From an uncultured Parvibacter sp. (GTDB lineage: Bacteria; Actinomycetota; Coriobacteriia; Coriobacteriales; Eggerthellaceae), in the NCBI GenBank assembly GCA_910587945.1, contig CAJUNI010000001.1, positions 1-64,000 of the forward strand: 64,000 nucleotides of DNA, read 5' to 3'. The position numbers were made by a program, and so were the translations under genes. The notes under the pieces are model-generated. The model made no database searches and was not told the origin of the DNA. It saw only the letters and a program-made list of their open reading frames with translations. Position 1 is the first letter of the stretch; each line of letters opens with the position of its first letter. Shown one piece after another: positions 17,342-25,154 of the stretch.

Positions 17342-17357
17342 TGTTTCACGTGAAACA
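17342..17357. promoter_or_regulatory. parS site 4
   Basis: Perfect TGTTTCACGTGAAACA, 36 bp from site 3, in the convergent gap between parB and rlmN. Confidence 0.95.
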
Positions 17358-17364
17358 CTTCTCT

Positions 17365-18414
17365 TTATTGGGATTGGAATTGATTCTTTAACTGGCCGCA
17401 AGCGCCGGCAATATCAGAACCTTTCGAGTGGCGTACTGATGCAGCAATTCCATGGTTGGTTAATTCAGAACACCACTGATTCACATGATTTATAGAAGAA
17501 GACTTATAAGAGAAGCCCTCTATAGCATTCCAGGGGATTAAATTAATGTGACAGTGGAGTGGCTTACAGAAGGTGATAAGAGCTTCGAGGTCTTGATTAC
17601 GATCATTAACGTCATTAATGAGAAGGTATTCGAACGTAATGCGACGACTGGTTTGTTGCTGATATTGAATTAACGTCTCTTGGAGTGCTTGTAAATCAAA
17701 CTTGGCGCAACGAGGTAATAATTCATTTCGTACTTCTTGAATTGCTGAATGAAGTGAGATTGCGAGTGTGAACTGGCGCGGGTCTAAACTGAGATCCTGG
17801 ATACCTTTTAATATTCCGCAGGTTGAAAGGGTAATATGACGCGCGCCAATAGCAAAACTCTCAGGATTATTAAACTCATCAAGGGCTAAGTTAACCTCAT
17901 CAAAATTTAAAAATGGTTCTCCTTGCCCCATAAAGACAATATTAGAAACACGTTCATTAAAGTCTTCTGTAACAATACTAACCTGTTGAATTATTTCTTC
18001 TGCGCTGAGATTCCGTGTAAATCCTTCTTTACCCGTTGCGCAGAAAGAGCACTGCATAGCGCAGCCCACCTGAGAGGATACACAAACCGTGAGGCGGTCT
18101 GCGGAATCCCCTGACGATGAAAGAGAAGGTATTCCAACCGTTTCTACTAAGGCACCATCAGTAAGTTGAAGAATATATTTTCGTGTGCCATCTTGAGATA
18201 CTTGTTTATCTTTAATGTGTACTACTGGAAGAGGATATTCTTCCTCTAATTTAACTCGTAGATTTTTCGGGAGAGTATGCATCTGGTCATAGGAAAAACA
18301 ATGGTTCTTATGAATCCAGTGATATAGCTGCGAGCCTCTAAAAGAAGGAAAGCCTAGTGACTTCATAAGACTTTTGAGTTCTTGCTCGTTGTATGTAAAT
18401 AGACGTTTATTCAT
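17365..18414 (-). CDS. rlmN: 23S rRNA (adenine2503-C2)-methyltransferase RlmN
   Basis: Radical-SAM enzyme that methylates A2503 of 23S rRNA (and A37 of some tRNAs); 349 residues from this start. The radical-SAM cysteines are in CAMQCSFC, preceded by RLTVCVSSQVG; GQGEPFLNFDEV and RHITLSTCGI follow. The C-terminal catalytic cysteine lies in IAGACGQLKNQ. The ATG at 18414 matches the family length; a GTG at 18453 would add 13 residues but has no usable Shine-Dalgarno. The gene may be leaderless, because a TATACT -10 ends six bases before this ATG. Confidence 0.93.
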   Translation of the reverse strand: MNKRLFTYNEQELKSLMKSLGFPSFRGSQLYHWIHKNHCFSYDQMHTLPKNLRVKLEEEYPLPVVHIKDKQVSQDGTRKYILQLTDGALVETVGIPSLSSSGDSADRLTVCVSSQVGCAMQCSFCATGKEGFTRNLSAEEIIQQVSIVTEDFNERVSNIVFMGQGEPFLNFDEVNLALDEFNNPESFAIGARHITLSTCGILKGIQDLSLDPRQFTLAISLHSAIQEVRNELLPRCAKFDLQALQETLIQYQQQTSRRITFEYLLINDVNDRNQDLEALITFCKPLHCHINLIPWNAIEGFSYKSSSINHVNQWCSELTNHGIAASVRHSKGSDIAGACGQLKNQFQSQ

Positions 18415-18420
18415 AGGTTC

Positions 18421-18450
18421 AGTATAGAGGGTTCGTGGTTCATTGGTTAA
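18421..18450 (-). promoter_or_regulatory. candidate promoter of rlmN
   Basis: On the minus strand, TTAACC, an 18-base spacer and TATACT. The -10 ends six bases before the ATG, which would make the transcript leaderless. Confidence 0.4.
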
Positions 18451-18486
18451 CACCTCTATAGTATTACCGTAAGATTCAAGCTAGTT

Positions 18487-18495
18487 TGTTATACT
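18487..18495 (+). promoter_or_regulatory. extended -10 promoter element for ddl
   Basis: TGTTATACT, about 50 bp before the ddl ATG; the -35 region is not recognisable. Confidence 0.45.
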
Positions 18496-18543
18496 TTCAG
18501 CGGCCTTTTCTATCCAAGATTTAGAAATAAAGGGGAATCATTT

Positions 18544-19476
18544 ATGTCAGTCTCCTATCGCGTTGCTGTCCTTGCTGGTGGAAATAGTGGAGAACGAGAG
18601 ATCTCGAAAGCTTCTGGAGCCAGTGTTTCCGAAGCCCTTCAAGAAAATGGCTATGACGTCACCATGTTAGACCCTAGTCGGAAAGAGGACCTCGTCTCTC
18701 TTATTAATGGAAACTTCGATGTAGCTTTCCTTTGTCTTCATGGTAAAAATGGCGAAGATGGAGCAACTCAAGGCCTTCTAGAACTGATAGAACTCCCCTA
18801 TACAGGGTCTCCTATTTGGTCTAGTGCTGTAGCAATGGATAAAACCTGCGCAAAACGCTACTTCGATGATGCTGGAATTCCTGTGCTGCCTTCTCGACTT
18901 CTTACGAAGGGGGAAGAGTATAGCGTTGAAGAGCTAATGGTGAATTGTGGCCATCATTGCGTCGTCAAACCTAATGCAGAAGGTAGTTCTATTGGTATCT
19001 ATTTTGTACAGGAACCTAAAGAGTTTCAGGATGCTATAGAACAAGCGTTCGCTGTTAGTGACAGTATTATGATTGAGCGGTTTGTAAAAGGACGAGAGCT
19101 AACCGTCGCAGTTTTAGGGAATGAAGACCCTCAAGTACTTCCTATTATTGAAATCGTTCCAAAGAACGAGTTTTATGATTTTGAGTCAAAGTATGCTCCG
19201 GGTGGTTCTGAGCATATTTGCCCTGCCCCTTTAAGTGATGAAATTACCCAAAAAGTTTCTGATTACGCAAAACGTGCTCATAAAGTGTTGGGCTGTAAAG
19301 GAGTTTCGCGTACAGATTTCCTGCTAGATGAAGAAGGAATCCCTTGGATCTTGGAAACGAACACCATCCCAGGGATGACTAGCACCTCACTGGTGCCTGA
19401 TGCCGCGCGAGCGATTGGTATGGAGTTCCCAGAACTTTGCTCTCATCTCGTGAAGCTAGCTCTCAATAAGGAATAA
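18544..19476 (+). CDS. ddl: D-alanine--D-alanine ligase
   Basis: ATP-grasp ligase making the D-Ala-D-Ala dipeptide for peptidoglycan; 310 residues. Visible motifs are the N-terminal GGNSGEREIS, VKPNAEGSSIGIY, FYDFESKYAPGG (with the tyrosine typical of D-Ala rather than D-lactate ligases) and ETNTIPGMTSTSLVP. It is monocistronic: its own -10 stands before it and a strong terminator follows. Neighbours are unrelated. Confidence 0.96.
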   Translation: MSVSYRVAVLAGGNSGEREISKASGASVSEALQENGYDVTMLDPSRKEDLVSLINGNFDVAFLCLHGKNGEDGATQGLLELIELPYTGSPIWSSAVAMDKTCAKRYFDDAGIPVLPSRLLTKGEEYSVEELMVNCGHHCVVKPNAEGSSIGIYFVQEPKEFQDAIEQAFAVSDSIMIERFVKGRELTVAVLGNEDPQVLPIIEIVPKNEFYDFESKYAPGGSEHICPAPLSDEITQKVSDYAKRAHKVLGCKGVSRTDFLLDEEGIPWILETNTIPGMTSTSLVPDAARAIGMEFPELCSHLVKLALNKE

Positions 19477-19493
19477 TTGCTCGAATGAGAATT

Positions 19494-19523
19494 AAAAAAT
19501 GCGCCGGTAAAGGCGCATTTTTT
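19494..19523. terminator. bidirectional Rho-independent terminator after ddl
   Basis: Symmetric hairpin AAAAAATGCGCC / GGCGCATTTTTT with a 6-base loop, serving ddl and the convergent gene at 19559-20263. Confidence 0.93.
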
Positions 19524-19558
19524 GTAGGTGGAACAATTAATCCAAATAGGGAAGGCTG

Positions 19559-20263
19559 TCAAAACAAACCACAGGATTTCAGGCCAAATATTACTAGTGC
19601 CACTAAAGCAAGAAGAAAAACCCAAGCGACAAGATAACAGCCTTTGTTCCTCTTTCGTCCTTGTTCAATAAGCTTGTCACTTATTGAACGACGGCATTTG
19701 AGTAACGCCATTCCTTTTTGGGGTTTAGGCATAGGTACTGTTTTATCAGGAGACCAGGAACCATCGCTTTCAATGATTTTTTTAATTCCTTCCGCCTGTA
19801 AATTGATTTCAGGACGGATATTATCTTCGATTCTCTTAGAAACACCCGAAATAAAGGTTGTATAAGCCTCTTTGTATGCGGGATTGAAAGCAAATACCGC
19901 CACTTCGCCCCAGTAATACCCATCGGTTTCTTGTAAGCCTTCTTGAAATTCCGGAGTTTCAGGTAAGTCGGTGAATCCCGACTCATTCTGAGGGGATCCT
20001 TCACTGTAAGCGACAAACGAAAGTACCGCACAAAGTTCAAGTCCTTCAGCAGCCAACAGACTAAGATGGCGCGAAACAGAAGGATTTAAAAATCCTACTT
20101 TATGGTCAAATTTGTTAACAATCCAAGCGATGTGGACCCCGTCGATAATTTCCAGTTCTAAGCTATAACGATCACCAACGAGATTGTCGGCGCCAATTAA
20201 CCCCGCTGCCGCTTTTCGAGAAAGTGTATGAAAGACTTCGTAAGCGCCGAAATATTCCGTCAT
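19559..20263 (-). CDS. hypothetical protein with a C-terminal membrane anchor
   Basis: A 234-residue protein I do not recognise. Residues 1-195 look soluble and mixed alpha/beta (an N-terminal ADNLVGDRYSLELEIIDGVHIAWIVNKFDHKVGF segment resembles an antiparallel sheet). One hydrophobic segment follows a basic patch (EQGRKRNKG, then about 20 residues) at the very end, so the protein would be tail-anchored with its bulk in the cytoplasm. There is no signal peptide. It is monocistronic and convergent with ddl. No function is proposed. Confidence 0.75.
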   Translation of the reverse strand: MTEYFGAYEVFHTLSRKAAAGLIGADNLVGDRYSLELEIIDGVHIAWIVNKFDHKVGFLNPSVSRHLSLLAAEGLELCAVLSFVAYSEGSPQNESGFTDLPETPEFQEGLQETDGYYWGEVAVFAFNPAYKEAYTTFISGVSKRIEDNIRPEINLQAEGIKKIIESDGSWSPDKTVPMPKPQKGMALLKCRRSISDKLIEQGRKRNKGCYLVAWVFLLALVALVIFGLKSCGLF

Positions 20264-20399
20264 GAAGAGTTTCTCCCTAGCTCCGTTGGTAAAATGGTTA
20301 GTTCAGTCTAAAGAACCTCTATTTCCCAATATAGTTAAACGTGCCATAGTTTAGAGGGAAATCAATAGATATCTCTCTAAATAAAGGAAGGAACGGCTG

Positions 20400-23300
20400 T
20401 TGAATAAAATTTCAGACATGGCACTTTATGTGAGTGATGGAACCCTTCCTGAGATTATTGATAGATACAGTTCTCTCCCCTCCATTGCGGAAGAACGGGA
20501 TTTTGGGGTTTATGACCGCAACGTTGTCGTCATAGACACGGAAACAACCGGGGTATCTTTCGCTCACGATGAATTAACCCAAATCGCAGCAGCTCGCCTT
20601 GAGAAAGGGGAGATTACTGAGTGGTTTGTGACCTTTGTAAATCCTGGGAAGCCTATTTCTGAAGAAATATCCCATCTCACGAATATCTTCGATAAAGATG
20701 TAGCTGATGCACCCACTCCTCAGGAGTCGTTATGTGATCTGGTGGAGTTTGTGGGGGATGCAAAACTCGTTGCTCATAATGCCGAGTTTGACCGCACATT
20801 TGTTACGCGACACCCGCAAGGGGAGGCGCTACTGAATAACGAGTGGATTGATTCTCTTGAATTAGCACGTATTGCTCTTCCTCGTATGAAATCCCATCGC
20901 CTTATTGACCTTATTTGCGCGTTCCATGGTCCCCTATCCACCCATCGTGCTGACGATGATGTAACGGCAACCTGCGCGTTATATCGGTTTCTTTTAGCGG
21001 GTATAACTACCATGCCGCAAATGCTTTTGGAAGCTATTGCGGATATGGCTCCTGCAGAGCTTTGGCCTACGGTGGAAATTTTCAAATATTTCTCTGAAAA
21101 ACAATGGGGCACCGGGGTAGGTCTTGGATCCAAAAAGTTATCACTGCGAGCTCTGCGTCATGATCGGCTCGACAACTCTCGTCGGACTGCAAAGCTAGAC
21201 GCTGAAAAAATTGCTGCCGGGGAATACGCTCAAGGTGAAGGAGAACATCCTCATCCTTATTTAGAATTTCCCCAAGAGGCAGAAATTGCGGAAGCGTTTT
21301 CCGAGCAGGGGCTTATGGGCTCCCTCTACGACGATTACGAAGCGCGGGACGAGCAGCTTGTATTAGCGACGGCGGTCACTAAGGCATTTTCCCAATCTAC
21401 AGAGCTGGTGGCGGAAGCAGGAACGGGAGTAGGTAAATCCATGGCCTATTTACTTCCTGCTGCATTAACCGCGCTTAAGAATAATATTACGATCGGCGTT
21501 GCTACTAAAACCAATGCACTGCTCGATCAGTTGGTCTATCACGAGCTTCCCCTTCTTAAAGAAGCGCTCTTAAAACAGGGCTATGAGATACCCCTTGATT
21601 ATGTGCCTCTCAAAGGATTTTCCCATTACCCGTGCCTCTTTAAGATCCAGCGGATGGTGGATGAAGGACCGGGCTTGCGGGAGTTTAATAAGCAGATGTT
21701 GACCCAAGCGCCCGCGCTCGCAGGGTTATTGTCGTTTATTGAGCAAACCCGCTATGAGGATCTTGATACCCTCCGCGTAGATTTCCGTCTTCTTCCCCGA
21801 TGGATGATGACCACTACGAGCCATGAGTGTCTGCGGAATAAATGCCCCTTTTTCGGCCAACAATGCTATGTCTTTGGGCGTCGAAAGGAAGCGGAATCGT
21901 CCCACATCGTGGTGACGAATCACAGTCTGTTGTTCTGTGATCTTGCTGCCGATAATGCTCTATTACCTCCCATTCGCTATTGGGTGGTAGATGAGGCTCA
22001 TGGAGCCGAAAAAGAAGCGCGTCATGCGTTTTCATTAGAGCTTGATACGGCGGCGCTCTTGCGGCTTGCTAAAAAGGTGTCGGGAAGCGAAAGCTCCCGC
22101 GGGTTATTTACCCGTGCCGAACGTCAGGCGGTAGCCACACAGTCTGAGCAAGGAACCACACTGTTCTACGGACTGACGAATAAAGCCCGATCAGCGGGTC
22201 AGGATTTCTCTAAGGAAGTGGAAATCTTTAGTGCGGCAATTCCGGATTTGCTGTATTTCGAAAGCCGCCAACGAACGAGCAAATCCTATGAAACGGTCGA
22301 GCTTTGGTTAAATGACGAGATCCGGGCTTCCGAAAAATTCCGCGCTATTGCCGAGCTCGGGAAACGCCTGGTGGAAAAAGCAGAAGCTCTCGTCCGTGCC
22401 TGCCAGGATATCGTGGCCTATCTGGAGGACGTGGAAGGATGTGCCCCGATACAACGCGAAATTGCCTCGGTGGCTCTTGAGCTAAAAGATGTGATCAACG
22501 CAGCAGATGTCATCCTCTTCTCCCAAAGCGAGCGCTATGTCTACTCGGCGATTCTGAATAAAAAGAAAGACAAAGAAGCTAATAAGCTCTTAGCGCTTCT
22601 ATTTAACGTGGGACAAACCCTCGATGAAACACTCTACGCGCAAACCCATTCAGTGGTGTACACCTCAGCCACCCTTGCTATCGATGGGAAATTTACAGCA
22701 TTTGAGCAGGCTATGGGCCTTGGTGGTCAAGCGGGCGTTCCCACTAACGAGCTTCTCCTTGATTCCAGTTATGATTTCGATAATCACATGCGCATCTTTG
22801 TGCTCACTGATATGCCGGAGCCAAACGACCCTGGGTATTTGGCGGCGCTTCAGCGGCTCCTTATTGCCGCTCATAAAGCCCAACAGGGTTCCATGCTCAC
22901 CCTCTTTACGAATAGACGTGAGATGGAATCCTGTTATGACGTGGTAAAGGCCGCCTTAAAAGAGGATGACCTTCGGGTCCTCTGTCAAAAATGGGGGCTT
23001 ACCGTAAAGGGTCTTCGGGATGAGTTTATTGCCGATGAACATCTTTCTTTATTCGCATTGAAGAGCTTTTGGGAAGGGTTTGATGCTCCCGGAGCAACCC
23101 TTAAAGGGGTTATTATTCCTAAGCTTCCCTTCGCTTTACCGACAGACCCTCTTTCCTGTGAGCGCTCCGCCCGGGAAGATGGCGCCTGGAGTAAATATGT
23201 GTTGCCGGCAGCGGTAATGGAAACAAAGCAGGCAGCAGGTCGTTTGATTCGCAAAGCCGATGATGAGGGTGCGGTTATTCTTGCAGACCGGCGCCTCATT

Positions 23301-23408
23301 TCCAAAGGCTATGGGAAAACGTTCTTACGCTCTCTCCCAAGCCGCAATATTACCCAATGTACCATCGACGAACTGGCTCAGTATTTGAGCCCCTCAACCA
23401 CGATCTAA
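20400..23408 (+). CDS. dinG: DnaQ-like exonuclease fused to a DinG-type helicase
   Basis: A 1002-residue two-domain DNA-repair-type protein. Residues about 40-200 are a DEDDh 3'-5' exonuclease (VVVIDTETTG with D46/E48, then LVAHNAEFD and HRADDDV). The rest is an XPD/DinG superfamily-2 helicase: Walker A at 339-347 (AGTGVGKS), the DEAH box at 531-534, a likely [4Fe-4S] cluster held by C412, C477, C482 and C489, and the final QAAGRLIRKADDEGAVILADRR. The architecture matches Gram-positive DinG, which in Firmicutes can act mainly as a nuclease. The start is TTG with AAGGAAGG at good distance. No LexA-type operator is seen upstream. Confidence 0.92.
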   Translation: MNKISDMALYVSDGTLPEIIDRYSSLPSIAEERDFGVYDRNVVVIDTETTGVSFAHDELTQIAAARLEKGEITEWFVTFVNPGKPISEEISHLTNIFDKDVADAPTPQESLCDLVEFVGDAKLVAHNAEFDRTFVTRHPQGEALLNNEWIDSLELARIALPRMKSHRLIDLICAFHGPLSTHRADDDVTATCALYRFLLAGITTMPQMLLEAIADMAPAELWPTVEIFKYFSEKQWGTGVGLGSKKLSLRALRHDRLDNSRRTAKLDAEKIAAGEYAQGEGEHPHPYLEFPQEAEIAEAFSEQGLMGSLYDDYEARDEQLVLATAVTKAFSQSTELVAEAGTGVGKSMAYLLPAALTALKNNITIGVATKTNALLDQLVYHELPLLKEALLKQGYEIPLDYVPLKGFSHYPCLFKIQRMVDEGPGLREFNKQMLTQAPALAGLLSFIEQTRYEDLDTLRVDFRLLPRWMMTTTSHECLRNKCPFFGQQCYVFGRRKEAESSHIVVTNHSLLFCDLAADNALLPPIRYWVVDEAHGAEKEARHAFSLELDTAALLRLAKKVSGSESSRGLFTRAERQAVATQSEQGTTLFYGLTNKARSAGQDFSKEVEIFSAAIPDLLYFESRQRTSKSYETVELWLNDEIRASEKFRAIAELGKRLVEKAEALVRACQDIVAYLEDVEGCAPIQREIASVALELKDVINAADVILFSQSERYVYSAILNKKKDKEANKLLALLFNVGQTLDETLYAQTHSVVYTSATLAIDGKFTAFEQAMGLGGQAGVPTNELLLDSSYDFDNHMRIFVLTDMPEPNDPGYLAALQRLLIAAHKAQQGSMLTLFTNRREMESCYDVVKAALKEDDLRVLCQKWGLTVKGLRDEFIADEHLSLFALKSFWEGFDAPGATLKGVIIPKLPFALPTDPLSCERSAREDGAWSKYVLPAAVMETKQAAGRLIRKADDEGAVILADRRLISKGYGKTFLRSLPSRNITQCTIDELAQYLSPSTTI

Positions 23409-23415
23409 TCAGCCT

Positions 23416-24570
23416 ATGTTTCGCCGTACGAAGACATCACACGCAGCGCATATCAAGCGCAACACCGTTGGAACCTCCAACGAGTTGTCTTTTGATGTTT
23501 TGGATGCGGCGAAAAATGCGCTGGATGGATCATTAAGCCAGCCTTCAACGGCGCGTCCGAGGCCGGGTGTTGTGGGGATTGAAAGTTCTAAAGGCTGGGA
23601 AGTTCCCCACGATGAGATTAAGCAGCGCAAAGCCCGTCGCCAGAAGCATCGGTTAATGACACTGGTGCTTACGCTAGTTGTTTTAGTGGCTATTGGGGCT
23701 TTAGGAATTACTGCACTGCGCACCTTCCTTACTCATCAAGGTGACACTCGATCTCTTTTGGTCGAGCAGCTTGAGGTGATCGAAGCCACCGATAGTGATT
23801 TAGTAGCCCTTGATGGACTTATCATTGATTTGAGCACGGCGACACTTCCTGCTGAGCCGCTTCCTTCCCAAGAGGAAATTCTCCAACGAACTCAGGCGGC
23901 CACGCAGCTTCTTCAACAATCCGAAGAGACAATTCAGTCCCTTATTCCTGATTTAGTGATTGCAGAAGACAAGGAAGCAGCAAGCCAAGCTATCAGTGCT
24001 ATTGATGCTCGATTGGTTATGTTAGAAACCACCGATGACCTGGCCGCCATTCTTATTCCTGCCGCGCAAAATCAACAGGCCTTTAATCAAGCCTGGACCA
24101 CGGTGATAGAAGCCGACGAGTTGGCAAAAGAGGCCATGGAAACCGGCCAAGCCATGACATCAGAGACAGTGGGGGCTTCAAAAGACCAAAGTGAGCGAGC
24201 ACTTGAGCGGTTTATTGAAGCCCGGGATGCTATGCAGGCTATAGCCACGTCGGTTTATCTTCCCGAGCTGGATGCCTATATTGCCTACGTCCAGCTGCGT
24301 ATTGAAGCTATGAGCGCAGCCATTGCTGCTGATCAAGCCTACCTCGATAGAGATAGCCAAACACTCCAGGAAGAAAACGATCGCTATAACACATTAGATG
24401 TTCAAGCGGTAAGCGCGTATAGTCAGTTATCGCCCTCTACCTCGACATTTATTCTTGAACAGGCGGATCAGCAAGCAGCAACGCTCATGGAGCGCTACCA
24501 GGCGGAGCGTCAACGAGCAGGCACGGCGGACTCGTTTATCCGGGAATATTTAGGGAAGGATGACGAATAA
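23416..24570 (+). CDS. hypothetical single-pass membrane protein, coiled-coil ectodomain
   Basis: A 384-residue protein of unknown function. A basic cytoplasmic N-terminal part of about 78 residues ends in KQRKARRQKHR, followed by one membrane segment (about 79-101, rich in Leu/Val). The remaining 280 residues should lie outside the membrane and are almost purely helical: Glu, Gln, Ala and Leu in heptad-like order (LLQQSEETIQSLIPDLVIAE, AAQNQQAFNQAW). There is no signal-peptidase motif, so it is probably type II anchored. It begins 8 bp after the dinG-like stop and is probably cotranscribed. Confidence 0.75.
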   Translation: MFRRTKTSHAAHIKRNTVGTSNELSFDVLDAAKNALDGSLSQPSTARPRPGVVGIESSKGWEVPHDEIKQRKARRQKHRLMTLVLTLVVLVAIGALGITALRTFLTHQGDTRSLLVEQLEVIEATDSDLVALDGLIIDLSTATLPAEPLPSQEEILQRTQAATQLLQQSEETIQSLIPDLVIAEDKEAASQAISAIDARLVMLETTDDLAAILIPAAQNQQAFNQAWTTVIEADELAKEAMETGQAMTSETVGASKDQSERALERFIEARDAMQAIATSVYLPELDAYIAYVQLRIEAMSAAIAADQAYLDRDSQTLQEENDRYNTLDVQAVSAYSQLSPSTSTFILEQADQQAATLMERYQAERQRAGTADSFIREYLGKDDE

Positions 24571-24651
24571 GCCTGTAATTTGGATAATTTCGCCTATACT
24601 TAAACAGATTATGCCCGATCAGCTTTCATAGAGATGAGCGAAAGGCGCACC

Positions 24652-25149
24652 ATGGCCGATCTATATGAGCGCATTACCTATTTGTCCCAGACGGTGGGGC
24701 CTCGTCCTGCGGGAACCGAGGAAGAGCAGCAGGCTGCTCTTTATATTACGGAGTCATTGCGCGAAGACGCTGGGTTACCAGCGGTAATTGAAGATTTTAA
24801 TTGCAACCCGGATTATGACCTTACCAAAGGAATTCTTTCGGGAGTTGCCCTAGTCTGTGGCATTCTGTCTGTCTTAGCGTCCATGCTGGCTATTCCGTTG
24901 TTGCTTATTTCGATAGTGGCTGCTGCGCTCTTTATTATGGAAAGCCTCGGTAAACCGATTATTTCTCAATCCTTTGCAAAAGGAGCCAGTCAGAACGTCG
25001 TGGCAAAATACGAGCCCCTTCTGGCTGAAGGAGTGTCAAGTCGGCGTCGCAAAATCATCGTGGTCGCTCATTATGATTCGGGAAAAATTCAACCCGAGCT
25101 TACTCCCCTCGGCATTAAGGCGCTTCCATTATTCAGTGGGCTGCGTTAG
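24652..25149 (+). CDS. M28 peptidase-like membrane protein, N-terminal fragment before frameshift
   Basis: The first part of what looks like one gene continuing in another frame at 25155-27932. It begins with the M28-family start QTVGPRPAGTEEEQQAALYI, has two hydrophobic segments (about 60-100) and reaches VVAHYDSGK, the first metal-ligand motif of M28 zinc aminopeptidases, shortly before the frame ends at a TAG (25147). The ATG at 24652 has AAAGG six bases before it and is preferred to the ATG at 24634. TATACT at 24595-24600 may be the -10. Ending in the middle of the catalytic domain indicates disruption or a sequence error. Confidence 0.75.
   Translation: MADLYERITYLSQTVGPRPAGTEEEQQAALYITESLREDAGLPAVIEDFNCNPDYDLTKGILSGVALVCGILSVLASMLAIPLLLISIVAAALFIMESLGKPIISQSFAKGASQNVVAKYEPLLAEGVSSRRRKIIVVAHYDSGKIQPELTPLGIKALPLFSGLR
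25119..25146 (+). other. frameshift point in the M28-like gene
   Basis: Between the TAA of the downstream frame (25116) and the TAG of the upstream frame (25147) the coding signal changes frame by -1. One extra base near 25127 would join GIKALP to IIQWAALAAMVAVPVF, a plausible membrane helix. No heptameric slippery sequence is present, so programmed frameshifting is unlikely. Confidence 0.7.
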
Positions 25150-25154
25150 CTGCG

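Noticed and set aside
20264..20399. SOS (LexA) operator before the DinG-like gene
   Set aside because: No CGAAC-N4-GTTCG or similar dyad is present in the upstream gap.
25119..25146. Programmed -1 frameshifting as explanation for the split M28-like gene
   Set aside because: No X-XXY-YYZ slippery heptamer and no clear downstream stem-loop; an indel is simpler.
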